The notes below the pieces were generated by a model. That model saw only the letters and a list, made by a program, of their open reading frames with translations, did no database searches and was not told where the DNA came from. A stretch of 33,124 nucleotides of DNA. It comes from an uncultured Schlesneria sp. GTDB lineage: Bacteria; Planctomycetota; Planctomycetia; Planctomycetales; Planctomycetaceae. Every line of letters starts with the position of its first letter. Positions within the stretch are counted from its first letter, which is position 1. A program made the translations under genes and the position numbers. Of the stretch, positions 25,319 to 33,124 are shown one piece after another. The stretch covers positions 1 to 33,124 of the forward strand of contig CAIOKO010000074.1 in the NCBI GenBank assembly GCA_903858935.1, given 5' to 3'.

Positions 25319-26371
25319 ATGAGCCAGTCTTCTTCACTTGATGATTTGATTCTGTTGAATCGTGAGATTGCCGCGCTGGTGAAGGCGGGCATTCCGCTCG
25401 AACTGGGCTTGCGAGGGCTTTCTGGCAGCGTCGGAACTCGCCTGGGGCGCTTGTCCGAACGTTTGTCAAAACGTCTGGCAAGTGGACGATCATTGCCGGA
25501 TGCCCTCGCGGAAGAAGGGCCGGCAGTTTCTCCAATCTACACGGCTGTCATGGAAGCGGGGTTGGCATCCGGTCGACTTCCCGAAGCACTTGAGGCAATG
25601 GCAGCATCTGGTCAACTGATTCAGGAAACTCGGCGACGGGTATTTTTGGCCGTCCTTTATCCTGTCATTTGTGCCATTATCGGCTACGTGATGTTTTGCG
25701 GATTTCTCTCGTTTATCGCACCGCAACTGGTCATCGCGGCAGAAATGTTCCGGTTTCCGTTGAGCTGGCCTATCGAATTGGCCAGAACGCTGCATCAGCA
25801 TCGCCGGTATGCGACGATGGTCATTCCATCAGTCGTACTGTCATTGTTTGTTTTGACTTTGCTTCTTCGTAAAAGCGTTGCCCGGGTTCCATGGCAATGG
25901 TTAAGTTCATTTCGCTGGGTTCCCGGTGTGAGTGTGATTCGTCGCAGCCAGGATTGGGCTCAGTTTGCGGAACTTCTTGCGATGCAGCTTGAACATTCAA
26001 CCCCGTTAGCGCGTGCGTTCACCCTTGCAGCCGACTCAATTGACAATCCTCGTTTTCATCGAGAAGCTCGCCTCGTGAGTGAGAAGCTGGGGCAAGGTGA
26101 CTCACTTTCCAAATCGCTTGTTCATGCAAAGTCGTTGCCGCCACTAATCCGTTGGATGCTCGTCGCAGGAGAGAGGCAGGGGACACTGTCTCTGACTTTG
26201 CGTCAAATGGCGGACAGTTTTCGCCGCCAGGCATTAAGGCAAGCTGCTGACCTGAAGACATGGCTTCCTGTTATCATTACAATCGGGGTTACTGGCACGA
26301 TTGGTCTTGCGTACGGACTCGCCTTTTTTATTCCCATGCGGGCGCTTCTTTTCGGGTTGATGAACGAATGA
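25319..26371 (+). CDS. Type II secretion/type IV pilus GspF/PilC-like inner membrane protein
   Basis: A 350-residue protein with two T2SSF-type cytoplasmic four-helix domains, each followed by membrane helices. The first domain (about 9-105) has IAALVKAGIPLELGL, LSKRLASGRSLPDAL and VMEAGLASGRLPEALEAMA. The second (about 213-310) repeats this with FAELLAMQLEHSTPLARAF, VSEKLGQGDSLSKSL and MLVAGERQGTLSLTL. Three membrane segments follow the family pattern. GspF/PilC forms the inner-membrane platform for pseudopilus assembly. No GspE, pseudopilin or secretin gene lies nearby, so it may work with components encoded elsewhere. The next gene starts inside its stop codon (ATGA). Confidence 0.9.
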   Translation: MSQSSSLDDLILLNREIAALVKAGIPLELGLRGLSGSVGTRLGRLSERLSKRLASGRSLPDALAEEGPAVSPIYTAVMEAGLASGRLPEALEAMAASGQLIQETRRRVFLAVLYPVICAIIGYVMFCGFLSFIAPQLVIAAEMFRFPLSWPIELARTLHQHRRYATMVIPSVVLSLFVLTLLLRKSVARVPWQWLSSFRWVPGVSVIRRSQDWAQFAELLAMQLEHSTPLARAFTLAADSIDNPRFHREARLVSEKLGQGDSLSKSLVHAKSLPPLIRWMLVAGERQGTLSLTLRQMADSFRRQALRQAADLKTWLPVIITIGVTGTIGLAYGLAFFIPMRALLFGLMNE

Positions 26372-26862
26372 CTGTCGGCACAGAATCTACTCTCCCCGAA
26401 AACAATCAAAGACAAAATCCGAGTGATCCACTCTCGCCGAAACGCTCTCGAGAAGTTCCGGGCCGGTATATCGTGATTGGTCTGCTGTGTCTGGGGATTG
26501 CAGCAACCGCATTGCTATTCATTTATTGGGACCGGCAAACGAAACCGTTTCGCCCGCTTCGAGAAGCGATTGGACGTGAATTTCGTCATTCTCGTCCCAA
26601 TGTTGAAGGGGGCCGTCCAAAAGGTCGCGGGCCGTGGACGTTGAGAGTTTCGATGACGGTAGACTTCCCACCTGCGGAAGATTCACCTCGGGCCAACAAG
26701 ATTTTCAATCGAGTGATCGAAATTGCTGGGCAGTACCAGGATCTCAGCAAGATCGACAAAATTGAAGTCAATCTGATCCAGTTCGTTCCCCAGGAATTGG
26801 CAAAAACCAGGAAGTTGATATGGAATGCTAAGGAACCGGTTGGCCCTAGCGATCCGCAATAA
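26368..26862 (+). CDS. Small membrane-anchored protein coupled to the GspF-like gene
   Basis: No family recognised. The 164-residue protein has a polar, proline-rich N-terminus (1-32), one membrane helix (about 34-52, YIVIGLLCLGIAATALLFIY) and a basic then mixed soluble domain with the strand WTLRVSMTVDF and two amphipathic helices. Its ATG overlaps the stop of the GspF-like gene as ATGA, a sign of translational coupling and of shared function. This might be a bitopic partner in a pseudopilus-type system, but that is inference. It is followed by dprA after 35 bases. Confidence 0.75.
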   Translation: MTVGTESTLPENNQRQNPSDPLSPKRSREVPGRYIVIGLLCLGIAATALLFIYWDRQTKPFRPLREAIGREFRHSRPNVEGGRPKGRGPWTLRVSMTVDFPPAEDSPRANKIFNRVIEIAGQYQDLSKIDKIEVNLIQFVPQELAKTRKLIWNAKEPVGPSDPQ

Positions 26863-26897
26863 AATCAAAAACGGAATTCGATCGACGCGAGAAGTCC

Positions 26898-28046
26898 ATG
26901 GCTAACGAGCTGTTTCCTGATGACGAGGCTGATCCGGCCGATCCAGATCGTGACTTGATCGATGTCTTGCGGTTGAATCTGGTACCGGGTCTTGGCCCGC
27001 GAACTTATCAGCTATTGCTCGAACGGTTTGGCTCGCCGCGAGGGATCCTCAACGCATCCGTTTCGAAGTTGCAAGAAGTTCAGAATGTCGGTCCAAAATT
27101 GGCCATGTCATTGATTACACATGGGACCGAATCGGCAGCGCGAGAAGAACTGGCTAAGGCTCGGGCAGCCGGAGTTTCTTTATACATTCGCGAAACGGCA
27201 AGTTATCCAACGTCGTTAGGTCGGATCCCTGACCCACCGACGGTGATCTACTGCAAAGGGACGCTCGTCGAAGCGGACGGCCTGGCGATCGGCGTCGTCG
27301 GATCGCGGCATTGTACGGCTTACGGGCGACAGCAAACCAATCGACTGGCCCAAGCCCTGGCGCGAGTCGGCATCACTGTTGTGAGCGGACTGGCTCGAGG
27401 AATCGACGCCGAAGCTCATAAAGGAGCATTAGAAGCAGGCGGCCGAACGATCGCCGTTTGCGCGACGGGAATGAACACGATCTACCCTCCTGAACACGTC
27501 GATCTGGCCGCGGCGGTTGTGAAGCAAGGATGCCTGCTCACCGAATCGCCGATGGACCAGACGCCGAAATCAGGACTGTTTCCCCAAAGGAACCGGATCA
27601 TCAGTGGTCTGTCTTTGGGAGTCGTCCTGATTGAAGCAGGCCGCAGCAGCGGCGCATTGCATACGGCTCGCCACGCGATGGAACAAAACCGTGAAGTCTT
27701 CGCGATGCCAGGCCGAGTCGATTCCGATGCGAGCCTCGGCTGCCTCGACCTGATCCGGGACGGAGCGACCCTCATTCGCGACGTCGACGACGTGCTGAGT
27801 GCTTTGGGGCCGCTCGTCAAACCGATTCAGCGTACGCCGACCGAAACAGTTCGTAAGCCTGCCGAACTAACCCTGTCAGATCAAGAACGAATAATTCTGA
27901 ACCTGGTCACAGCCGAATCGATTGCCGTGGACGACGTCATTCGAACAGCCAACATCGAAGCTTCACGAGTTCTGTCGACATTGACCGTCTTAGAAATGAA
28001 ACGCCTGGTGCGCCGACTGCCGGGCGGGTTCGTTGTCAGGTATTGA
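26898..28046 (+). CDS. dprA: DNA-processing protein DprA
   Basis: DprA binds single-stranded DNA and loads RecA during natural transformation. The 382-residue protein has an N-terminal helix-hairpin-like (SAM) part with LNLVPGLGPRTYQLLL (26-41), the Rossmann core (VVGSR 133-137, GLARGIDAEAHKGAL 164-178, FPQRNRIISG 228-237, EAGRSSGALHTA), and a C-terminal winged-helix DprA_WH domain (about 325-382) starting LSDQERIILNLV. All core residues of the family are present. It is in the same direction as the GspF-like gene and its partner. A DNA-uptake link is possible, since DprA and pilus-type pumps both serve competence, but proximity alone does not prove it. Confidence 0.95.
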   Translation: MANELFPDDEADPADPDRDLIDVLRLNLVPGLGPRTYQLLLERFGSPRGILNASVSKLQEVQNVGPKLAMSLITHGTESAAREELAKARAAGVSLYIRETASYPTSLGRIPDPPTVIYCKGTLVEADGLAIGVVGSRHCTAYGRQQTNRLAQALARVGITVVSGLARGIDAEAHKGALEAGGRTIAVCATGMNTIYPPEHVDLAAAVVKQGCLLTESPMDQTPKSGLFPQRNRIISGLSLGVVLIEAGRSSGALHTARHAMEQNREVFAMPGRVDSDASLGCLDLIRDGATLIRDVDDVLSALGPLVKPIQRTPTETVRKPAELTLSDQERIILNLVTAESIAVDDVIRTANIEASRVLSTLTVLEMKRLVRRLPGGFVVRY

Positions 28047-28490
28047 CGACGTGATTTTGAGACGGGGCAACCGTCAAACAAATTCATAGCAAATTACTTT
28101 TTCTATGCCCTTTGCAAATTGCAAATAGCGCGACGTCGAAACAGATCCTTCGGCTCGCATCGTGTTACGGACACTCCTCAAACATCGTCGCGCCGTCTCA
28201 CCGAGATGGTCCATTTTCGGCAATTGAAATGGGCAAACGCACGCAGTATTTGTGGTTTCCAGCTGTCGAGCTGGCACTTTGTTAATGTTTTTTGACGAGA
28301 ATTAGAACGAGGGATCTATTTCAGTTCGTTGTTTCAACGGTCAAGACAAGGCTTTTTTCTTTCGTTTTTCGCAAGAGATTTCAGCATCCTATTCCCTCGC
28401 ACTTGAAATGCCGAGTATACTTTTAAACAGTTCGCCGTTCGATGGTTTTGCCACGCGCGCGAGTTAATCGCGGACGTGATTGAGGCTTTT
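28047..28490. other. Intergenic region after dprA with a short palindrome
   Basis: These 444 bases contain no convincing gene. At 28259-28274 CCAGCT/AGCTGG forms a 6-bp hairpin with a 4-base loop; a T6 run comes 14 bases later (28288-28293), too far for a standard terminator. A GACGG/CCGTC stem lies just after dprA (about 28060-28074). A TATACT string lies upstream of the next gene but has no matching -35. Confidence 0.4.
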
Positions 28491-29546
28491 ATGAATAGAC
28501 TTGCTTCGTGCCTGGTAGCGATGGCATGTGGATTCGGCTTGTTGGCTTTGGATATCAAAGCGTCTCACGCAGCTGCGGAAATTTATGCTCCGCCGAAATC
28601 TGACGAGGTTCGTGGTCGAGTCCTTGCCTGGTTGACTGAGCAAAACCTCTCTGAAGCTCAACGGGAACAAGTCACGGCCGTCTGGATGGGGTTGGGTGAG
28701 ACCGTCGCGCCAGATCGGCTTTTGGAACTTGTGGTCCAGTCGTTTGCGATCGCTGATCCAGATGTCTTGAAGTTGCAGAATGAATGTAATTCCATTTCTT
28801 CCGGCCTGACCGCGCCGACTGCCGACTTCCTGAAGCAACAAGCTCGCAACCCGTTTTTTCTGGCCAATGTCAGTCTGTTTTATGGTCGCTATCTGGTCGA
28901 GCGCCGGCTGTTCGATGAAGCCTGGGAAATTCTGAAGAGCATTGATGCGCACCAGGTCGTTGATCCTTCGTCGCTCTTCTTCTTTCAAGCAGTGGCCGCT
29001 CAGGGAATGCTGGAATTAAAGCCCGCCCTCGATGCGATTGATCAATTGCTGACACATACCGAGCGGGTCCCTGTGAGATATACGGCGACGGCGACTTTGA
29101 TGCAGGCTGACTTGAAGGGTTTGCAGGAAAAGTCACTGGGCGAACTGGCTCGACTGATGGCCGATTCCGAGCGAAGATTGGAACTTGGGCGAGCCGGTGA
29201 AAAAGTGCAGGGAGTGCAAGAACGGATTATTGCGAACCTGGACGAGATCATCAAAAAGATTGAGCAGCAACAAGGGGGCGGAGGTGGAAGCGGCGGGAGC
29301 GGTCAGGGTGGAGGCAATGAAAATTCAGGCGGTGCTGCGGACGATAGTCGGGTGAAAGGGGAAGAAGCTCCTGGTGAAACCGACAAGAAGCGGTTTGAAA
29401 ATAAAGGGAGTTGGGGAAATCTGCCTGAGAAAGATCTGGCAAAAGCTAAGAATGACCTCAATAAAAATTTTCCGTCACATTACGAACAAGCGATTGAGAA
29501 GTATACGAAAAAGCTGGCTGGCCGGACCGCTAAGAAAAGCAAGTGA
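28491..29546 (+). CDS. Secreted protein of unknown function with Gly-rich linker
   Basis: 351 residues, start ATG 28491 (TGAGGC upstream; an in-frame start at 28476 would add five residues). The signal peptide MNRLASCLVAMACGFGLLAL... is cut near SHA-AA. The middle part is helical and TPR-like (FYGRYLVERRLFDEAWEILKS, FQAVAAQGMLELKPALDAIDQLL). Then comes a long helix ending in KIEQQQ, a glycine-rich linker at about 258-280, and a C-terminal module with GSWGNLPEKDLAKAKNDL and NFPSHYEQAIEKYTKKLA. That C-terminal 'WGNLP..D ... P.HY...IE.Y...LA' module is familiar from other planctomycete secreted proteins of unknown role. It precedes an NPCBM-domain gene, with a repeat element between. Confidence 0.82.
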   Translation: MNRLASCLVAMACGFGLLALDIKASHAAAEIYAPPKSDEVRGRVLAWLTEQNLSEAQREQVTAVWMGLGETVAPDRLLELVVQSFAIADPDVLKLQNECNSISSGLTAPTADFLKQQARNPFFLANVSLFYGRYLVERRLFDEAWEILKSIDAHQVVDPSSLFFFQAVAAQGMLELKPALDAIDQLLTHTERVPVRYTATATLMQADLKGLQEKSLGELARLMADSERRLELGRAGEKVQGVQERIIANLDEIIKKIEQQQGGGGGSGGSGQGGGNENSGGAADDSRVKGEEAPGETDKKRFENKGSWGNLPEKDLAKAKNDLNKNFPSHYEQAIEKYTKKLAGRTAKKSK

Positions 29547-29565
29547 AACACAAGCCGAGCGAATA

Positions 29566-29663
29566 GTGCCACTGCGCCGGAGCCTTCTCCGGTGCCATAG
29601 ATTTGGATTGCAATTTCGCCGTCAAAGAGCACTGCTAGACCGAGGACGGTCAAGCAGTGGTAC
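29566..29663 (+). repeat. ~100-bp palindromic dispersed element, copy B
   Basis: A 98-base element in the gap between the two secreted-protein genes. Its 5' part forms a perfect 6-bp stem CCGGAG/CTCCGG (29577-29582 with 29587-29592). The 3' part has the same 12-bp palindrome as element A with one mismatch (29630-29641 with 29648-29659). The ends GTGCCACTG and CAGTGGTAC form a terminal inverted repeat with one mismatch in nine. Short ORFs across it are repeat translations. Confidence 0.85.
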
Positions 29664-29696
29664 AAACTAGAGAATGCAACTAGGAATGATGCCCCG

Positions 29697-30899
29697 ATGA
29701 ATGGTCTTTCTCTGTTGGTTTTGTTGGCCGTTGCACAGGCTCCTGCGATTGAAGTTCAGACGTTGTCAGAGAGACAGCTTCAGGGGACACTGGAATCACT
29801 CACGGCGAATTCGGTGATCCTAAAAACCAGCTCAGGGCAGGAAACGGTTCCCACAACGGATATCTTGCAAATCCGATCGGACTCCACGACTTCGACCCCT
29901 GTCGTTGAGTCGATCCACGTTCGGCTTGTTGATGATTCACTGCTGAAGGTTCGAACTTTTCTTTCATCAGGGACCACGGTGACGGTCGCACATCCGCAAC
30001 TTGGAGAACTTCGAATTCCCGCGACGAGTGTTTCCAGCGTGCGGTTCGCCGCTGCGGATTCGAAGGTGGAAACCGAATGGAATCAACTCATTGAACGTGC
30101 CCCCAAGAAAGACATGATCGCCATTCAAAAAGGGGAAGTCCTGGATCATCTTGATGGCATTGTCGGCTCGATGAACGACGCAACGCTTCAGTTCCAACTT
30201 GACGGCGATGACCTGGCGGTGAAACGGGAAAAAATATTTGGCCTGATTTATTCCAAGAGAGAATCGTCGGCAAGGAAAACGGTCGCACAACTGGAATTAA
30301 CCTCCGGTGATCGGCTGTCCGCCAGGCAGATCGAATGGAATGGGACGAAGTGGCAGGTGCGGCTTGTAACGGGATTGGAATTGGGGGTCGCTCCTGAATC
30401 ACTCAAAGTGATCGACTACAGTATCAGCAAATTCACGTATCTCTCGGATCTTGAACCGCGAGGAATGAAGCACACCCCGTTTTTCCCGGATTTTTCTGAT
30501 TTCCATGTTTTTGCCTATCGACGTGACAAAGACTTCGAAGGAAATCGGATCAGTCTGGGACATAAGACATACGCCAAAGGGTTAGCAATCCACTCAAAAA
30601 CCGCGATGAAATATCGTCTGGGGGGGGACTATCGACGATTTCAAGCGGCGATGGGGATTGGTGACGAAATCAATCGAGGCAACGTCAATGTCATCATTAA
30701 AGCCGACGAGAAAATCGTCTTTAATGGATCGGTCAAAGTCGGCGAAAACAGTACTCAGAGCGCCCGCCGCCCATCGCCACAATTTCTTGACATTGATGTG
30801 ACCGGCGTGGTCGAACTTGAAATTGTCGTGGACTATGGAAGTGACGAAATCGATATCGGTGATCGGCTTTATCTTGCTAATGCTCGACTTGTCAGGTAA
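29697..30899 (+). CDS. Secreted NPCBM/NEW2-domain protein
   Basis: 400 residues with a short signal peptide (MNGLSLLVLLAVAQAPA). The first half (about 20-250) is strand-rich, with repeats of the LQGTLESLTANSVILKTSSG kind (planctomycete 'Q..G.L..L....V.L....G' pattern). The C-terminal 145 residues match the NPCBM carbohydrate-binding domain: GLAIHSKTAMKYRLGGDYRRF, AAMGIGDEI, FNGSVKVGE, ELEIVVDYGSDEIDIGDRLYLANARL. NPCBM domains are found on glycosidase-type proteins and bind carbohydrates; no catalytic domain is visible. TAGGAATG lies upstream of ATG 29697. It ends 5 bases from the convergent ruvC stop. Confidence 0.88.
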   Translation: MNGLSLLVLLAVAQAPAIEVQTLSERQLQGTLESLTANSVILKTSSGQETVPTTDILQIRSDSTTSTPVVESIHVRLVDDSLLKVRTFLSSGTTVTVAHPQLGELRIPATSVSSVRFAAADSKVETEWNQLIERAPKKDMIAIQKGEVLDHLDGIVGSMNDATLQFQLDGDDLAVKREKIFGLIYSKRESSARKTVAQLELTSGDRLSARQIEWNGTKWQVRLVTGLELGVAPESLKVIDYSISKFTYLSDLEPRGMKHTPFFPDFSDFHVFAYRRDKDFEGNRISLGHKTYAKGLAIHSKTAMKYRLGGDYRRFQAAMGIGDEINRGNVNVIIKADEKIVFNGSVKVGENSTQSARRPSPQFLDIDVTGVVELEIVVDYGSDEIDIGDRLYLANARLVR

Positions 30900-30904
30900 G
30901 CGGA

Positions 30905-31468
30905 TCACTCTGGCAAGTCACCGAAAATGACAGTACGAGCACTATGGTAATGGCATAATGCAACGGCAAACGCATCGGCGACGTCATTCGGTTCGAGCAA
31001 TTTGTCGAGTCGCAATTCTTGTCGAATCGCATGCTGAATCTGCTCTTTTGATGCCTTTCCGCTACCGGTCAACAAACGCTTGATTTGTGTCGGCGTGTAA
31101 TGAACGACCGGAATGCCTGCATCGGCCGCTGCGTACAATAGCGCCCCGCGTGCGTGGGCCATCAGGATCGCTGTTTTCGGAAATTGTGACGTGGAAAAGA
31201 CCTGTTCGATTGCCAGGACTTGTGGCTTGAATTCGTCGATCACTTCCCGCAATCCACGGCCGAGTTCGAGAATTCTTTCTGAGAGTGAAAGTTCCTTTGA
31301 CGATTGAATGACCCCACCTTCGCGTAGCACCGGCTTTTCCGCAGATCGCTCAAGAATTGCATAACCGGTCCGGTTCAATCCAGGATCGACGCCCAGCACG
31401 CAGTGAGGTCGCGCCGAGGGATCAAAATGACGGGCTTTTTGATCTGCGTCGGTGTTTGATGCATTCAT
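30905..31468 (-). CDS. ruvC: Holliday junction endonuclease RuvC
   Basis: RuvC cuts Holliday junctions with RuvAB. The 187-residue protein has the RNase H-like core: D28 in VLGVDPGLNRTGYAI, E89 in LAIEQVF, and the C-terminal D162/D165 in NDVADAFAVALCHYH, i.e. the four acidic catalytic residues. The KRLLTGSGKASKEQI segment is also typical. It has about 23 extra residues before the first strand. ATG 31468 was chosen, as an earlier TTG at 31513 would only add a basic stretch. It starts 48 bases after lhgO, likely in one transcript. RuvA and RuvB are not in the window. Confidence 0.96.
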   Translation of the reverse strand: MNASNTDADQKARHFDPSARPHCVLGVDPGLNRTGYAILERSAEKPVLREGGVIQSSKELSLSERILELGRGLREVIDEFKPQVLAIEQVFSTSQFPKTAILMAHARGALLYAAADAGIPVVHYTPTQIKRLLTGSGKASKEQIQHAIRQELRLDKLLEPNDVADAFAVALCHYHSARTVIFGDLPE

Positions 31469-31516
31469 GGAAATCCGTTTCCGCTTCGGCAAAAAAGAAA
31501 AGGCTGAAAGCAAAAC

Positions 31517-32713
31517 TCAGAATCGTGGTGCGAGTTTCTCGACAATCAGCTTTCCGATATTCAACGAGGCTGTTGCTGCGGGAGAGGGAGCGTTGCAGAC
31601 GTTGACCACGAGGTCGTTCTCCTGAATCAGGAAATCGTCGACAAGGTTTCCGTCGCGAGTCAAAGCCTGAGCTCGAACCCCTGCCGGGGCTGGTATCAGA
31701 TGTTCGCTTTGAATTTCGGGGACAAGTCGCTGCAACGCAGCGACAAAGGCGGATTTATTAAACGAGCGGTACATCTCGTTGAAGCCGGCTCGCCAGTTCT
31801 TCCATGCCATACGAAGAAATCCTGGATAGCTGAGAGATTCCAAAGTGTCGAAAAGATTAAAGCTCGTTTTGTAATAACCCTCGCGAGCGAAAGAAAACAC
31901 GGCATTGGGGCCGCATTCGACACCCCCGTGGATCATGCGGGTGAAATGAACGCCGAGGAACGGAAAATTGGGATCAGGGACCGGGTAAATCAAGTTGTGG
32001 CACAAGTGTTGTGCCGAAGGTTTCAACTCAAAGTATTCGCCACGGAAGGGGATAATTTGAGCGTCAGGACGAACTCCTGATAACCAGGCGACTCGGTCGC
32101 TTTGCAGTCCTGCACAGTTCACAACCAGACGGGCGTCTAATTCACCTGCGGTATTCTGAACGACCATGCGGTTATCATGACGGAACATCCCCGTGACTTT
32201 CGCACTCATTTTCAGTTCGCCGCCGGCCTCTTTAATTCGCTCGGCCATTTTTTCAGCGACTTGACGGTAATCGACAATTCCCGCGTCGGGGACGTGAATC
32301 GCCTGTACCCCTAACACGTGTGGTTCAATTTCCTTTAAACGTTCAGGCCCGATTCGCTCGCAACGAATATCGTTAGCCAGACCCCGTTCATGAATCTTTT
32401 CCAGCTGCGGAATCTCGTTCGGTGTGACGGCGACGATGACCTTTCCGCACCGATCAAAGGGGATATTTTCCTTCTGGCAGAATTCTTCCATCGCCAGCTT
32501 GCCTTCGCGGCAATTCGTGGCTCGCAACGATCCAGGTTTGTAATAGATTCCGGAGTGCAGCACGCCCGAATTATGACCGGTCTGATGCTGGGCGACTTCA
32601 CGTTCTTTTTCGAGAATTGTCACCTTGCGACCGGGAAATCGTTCAAGCAACCTGTACGCAGTTGCCAGTCCCACGATCCCTCCACCAATAATGACAACGT
32701 CTGCGTGCTGCAT
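31517..32713 (-). CDS. lhgO: L-2-hydroxyglutarate oxidase
   Basis: LhgO is an FAD-dependent enzyme that oxidises L-2-hydroxyglutarate to 2-oxoglutarate at the membrane. The 398-residue protein starts with a dinucleotide-binding motif [20 protein letters not shown] and the [13 protein letters not shown] motif characteristic of the LhgO/DAO group. Later marks are [46 protein letters not shown] and the C-terminal [14 protein letters not shown]. Together these match LhgO rather than glycerol-3-phosphate or glycine oxidases. ATG 32713 has AGGGA about seven bases upstream; an earlier in-frame start (32755) adds 14 polar residues. A candidate promoter lies at 32781-32810. Confidence 0.92.
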   Translation of the reverse strand: MQHADVVIIGGGIVGLATAYRLLERFPGRKVTILEKEREVAQHQTGHNSGVLHSGIYYKPGSLRATNCREGKLAMEEFCQKENIPFDRCGKVIVAVTPNEIPQLEKIHERGLANDIRCERIGPERLKEIEPHVLGVQAIHVPDAGIVDYRQVAEKMAERIKEAGGELKMSAKVTGMFRHDNRMVVQNTAGELDARLVVNCAGLQSDRVAWLSGVRPDAQIIPFRGEYFELKPSAQHLCHNLIYPVPDPNFPFLGVHFTRMIHGGVECGPNAVFSFAREGYYKTSFNLFDTLESLSYPGFLRMAWKNWRAGFNEMYRSFNKSAFVAALQRLVPEIQSEHLIPAPAGVRAQALTRDGNLVDDFLIQENDLVVNVCNAPSPAATASLNIGKLIVEKLAPRF

Positions 32714-33124
32714 GTGCGATCCCTGCTGTTCTGCGAAACTGCTCCGTAGCGACAATCTGGTCGCCAGGAATTCTGTTAGCAGTATAGTTCACCTGAATCC
32801 CCGAAAGTAACCATCCTGCCTGCCTCGTCGAATTCGAGGGGACATTGAGCGAGCTACGAAACGGGTTCTTTGGCGGCAACTTTCACCGAAACAGCTTGTT
32901 CAATCGTCAAAAGTCGCCGAATCAGAACAGCCCGAATAATCGGTTAATGCTTTCCATCCGAATAATCCGATGCTGGATGTACGAGGGAATGTTAACGTGA
33001 CCGTTGCGCGTGTTTCGTGATTTTCCCGTCCAAGTCGGTGCAACCATACAAACATGGCGCAGCCAGTTTTTGAAATTCAGTCACGTTTCACGGCCTGCAA
33101 ACTTCACCCGAAGTAAAATTGGTA
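32714..33124. other. Upstream region of lhgO to the window edge
   Basis: About 400 bases with no convincing ORF. It contains the candidate lhgO promoter (32781-32810). The remaining 300 bases show no repeat, RNA gene or gene start that I can support. Confidence 0.5.
32781..32810 (-). promoter_or_regulatory. Candidate promoter of lhgO-ruvC
   Basis: On the minus strand TTACTT (32805-32810) and TATACT (32781-32786) are 18 bases apart. The -10 box matches five of six consensus bases, the -35 only weakly. The leader to ATG 32713 would be about 60 bases. Confidence 0.35.

Noticed and set aside
28259-28293. Rho-independent terminator after dprA
   Set aside because: The 6-bp stem is 14 bases away from the T run and more than 200 bases from the dprA stop.

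Overview
The window looks like chromosomal DNA from a member of the Planctomycetota (Planctomycetales, possibly Schlesneria- or Planctomyces-like). This is an inference from gene style: an NPCBM-domain secreted protein, a ceramidase-like secreted hydrolase, a BamB/PQQ-like beta-propeller protein, an N-terminally extended RuvC, a TIGR00300 protein, and short dispersed palindromic repeats of a kind common in planctomycete intergenic DNA. There is no rRNA, tRNA, CRISPR array, phage or transposase gene. Most genes are housekeeping or metabolic.

Layout. (1) 1-406: the tail of an upstream transcription unit, with a strong terminator and an inverted pair of 'CTTCGTG' repeats. (2) 407-5350, minus strand: a tight run MFS transporter > leuD > UbiB/ABC1-type kinase > Tat-exported sugar-binding lipoprotein. 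(3) 5609-13610, plus strand: a complete F1Fo ATP synthase operon atpZ-atpI-atpB-atpE-atpF-atpH-atpA-atpG-atpD-atpC behind a good sigma70-like promoter. The a and b subunits carry histidine-rich stretches, the c and b subunits carry signal-peptide-like N-termini, and the atpA-atpG and atpD-atpC gaps hold several perfect hairpins. (4) 13611-17003: accessory DNA with two 46-bp repeat copies 80 bp apart, a decayed Uma2-type nuclease pseudogene with an in-frame TGA, an ankyrin-repeat protein, a membrane-anchored thioredoxin and a zinc-ribbon-like protein of unknown function. (5) 17004-20425, minus strand: beta-propeller protein, coaD, MATE transporter. (6) 20821-23526, plus strand: ceramidase-like hydrolase and glgC. 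(7) 23664-24914, minus strand: TIGR00300 / ornithine cyclodeaminase-type protein. (8) 25319-30899, plus strand: a solitary GspF-like membrane protein with a translationally coupled small membrane protein, dprA, then a secreted glycine-rich protein and an NPCBM-domain protein. (9) 30905-32713, minus strand: L-2-hydroxyglutarate oxidase and ruvC.

The most interesting unexplained signal is a family of ~100-bp intergenic elements (20586-20686, 23551-23651 inverted, 29566-29663). Two copies align over 101 bases without a gap at 78 identities. Each has imperfect terminal inverted repeats and an internal 12-bp palindrome, which looks like a MITE/REP-type element. The next most interesting are the structured RNA gaps in the ATP synthase operon, the histidine-rich insertions in its Fo subunits, and the secreted-protein pair at 28491-30899. 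I did not find a convincing new defence or multi-gene system.
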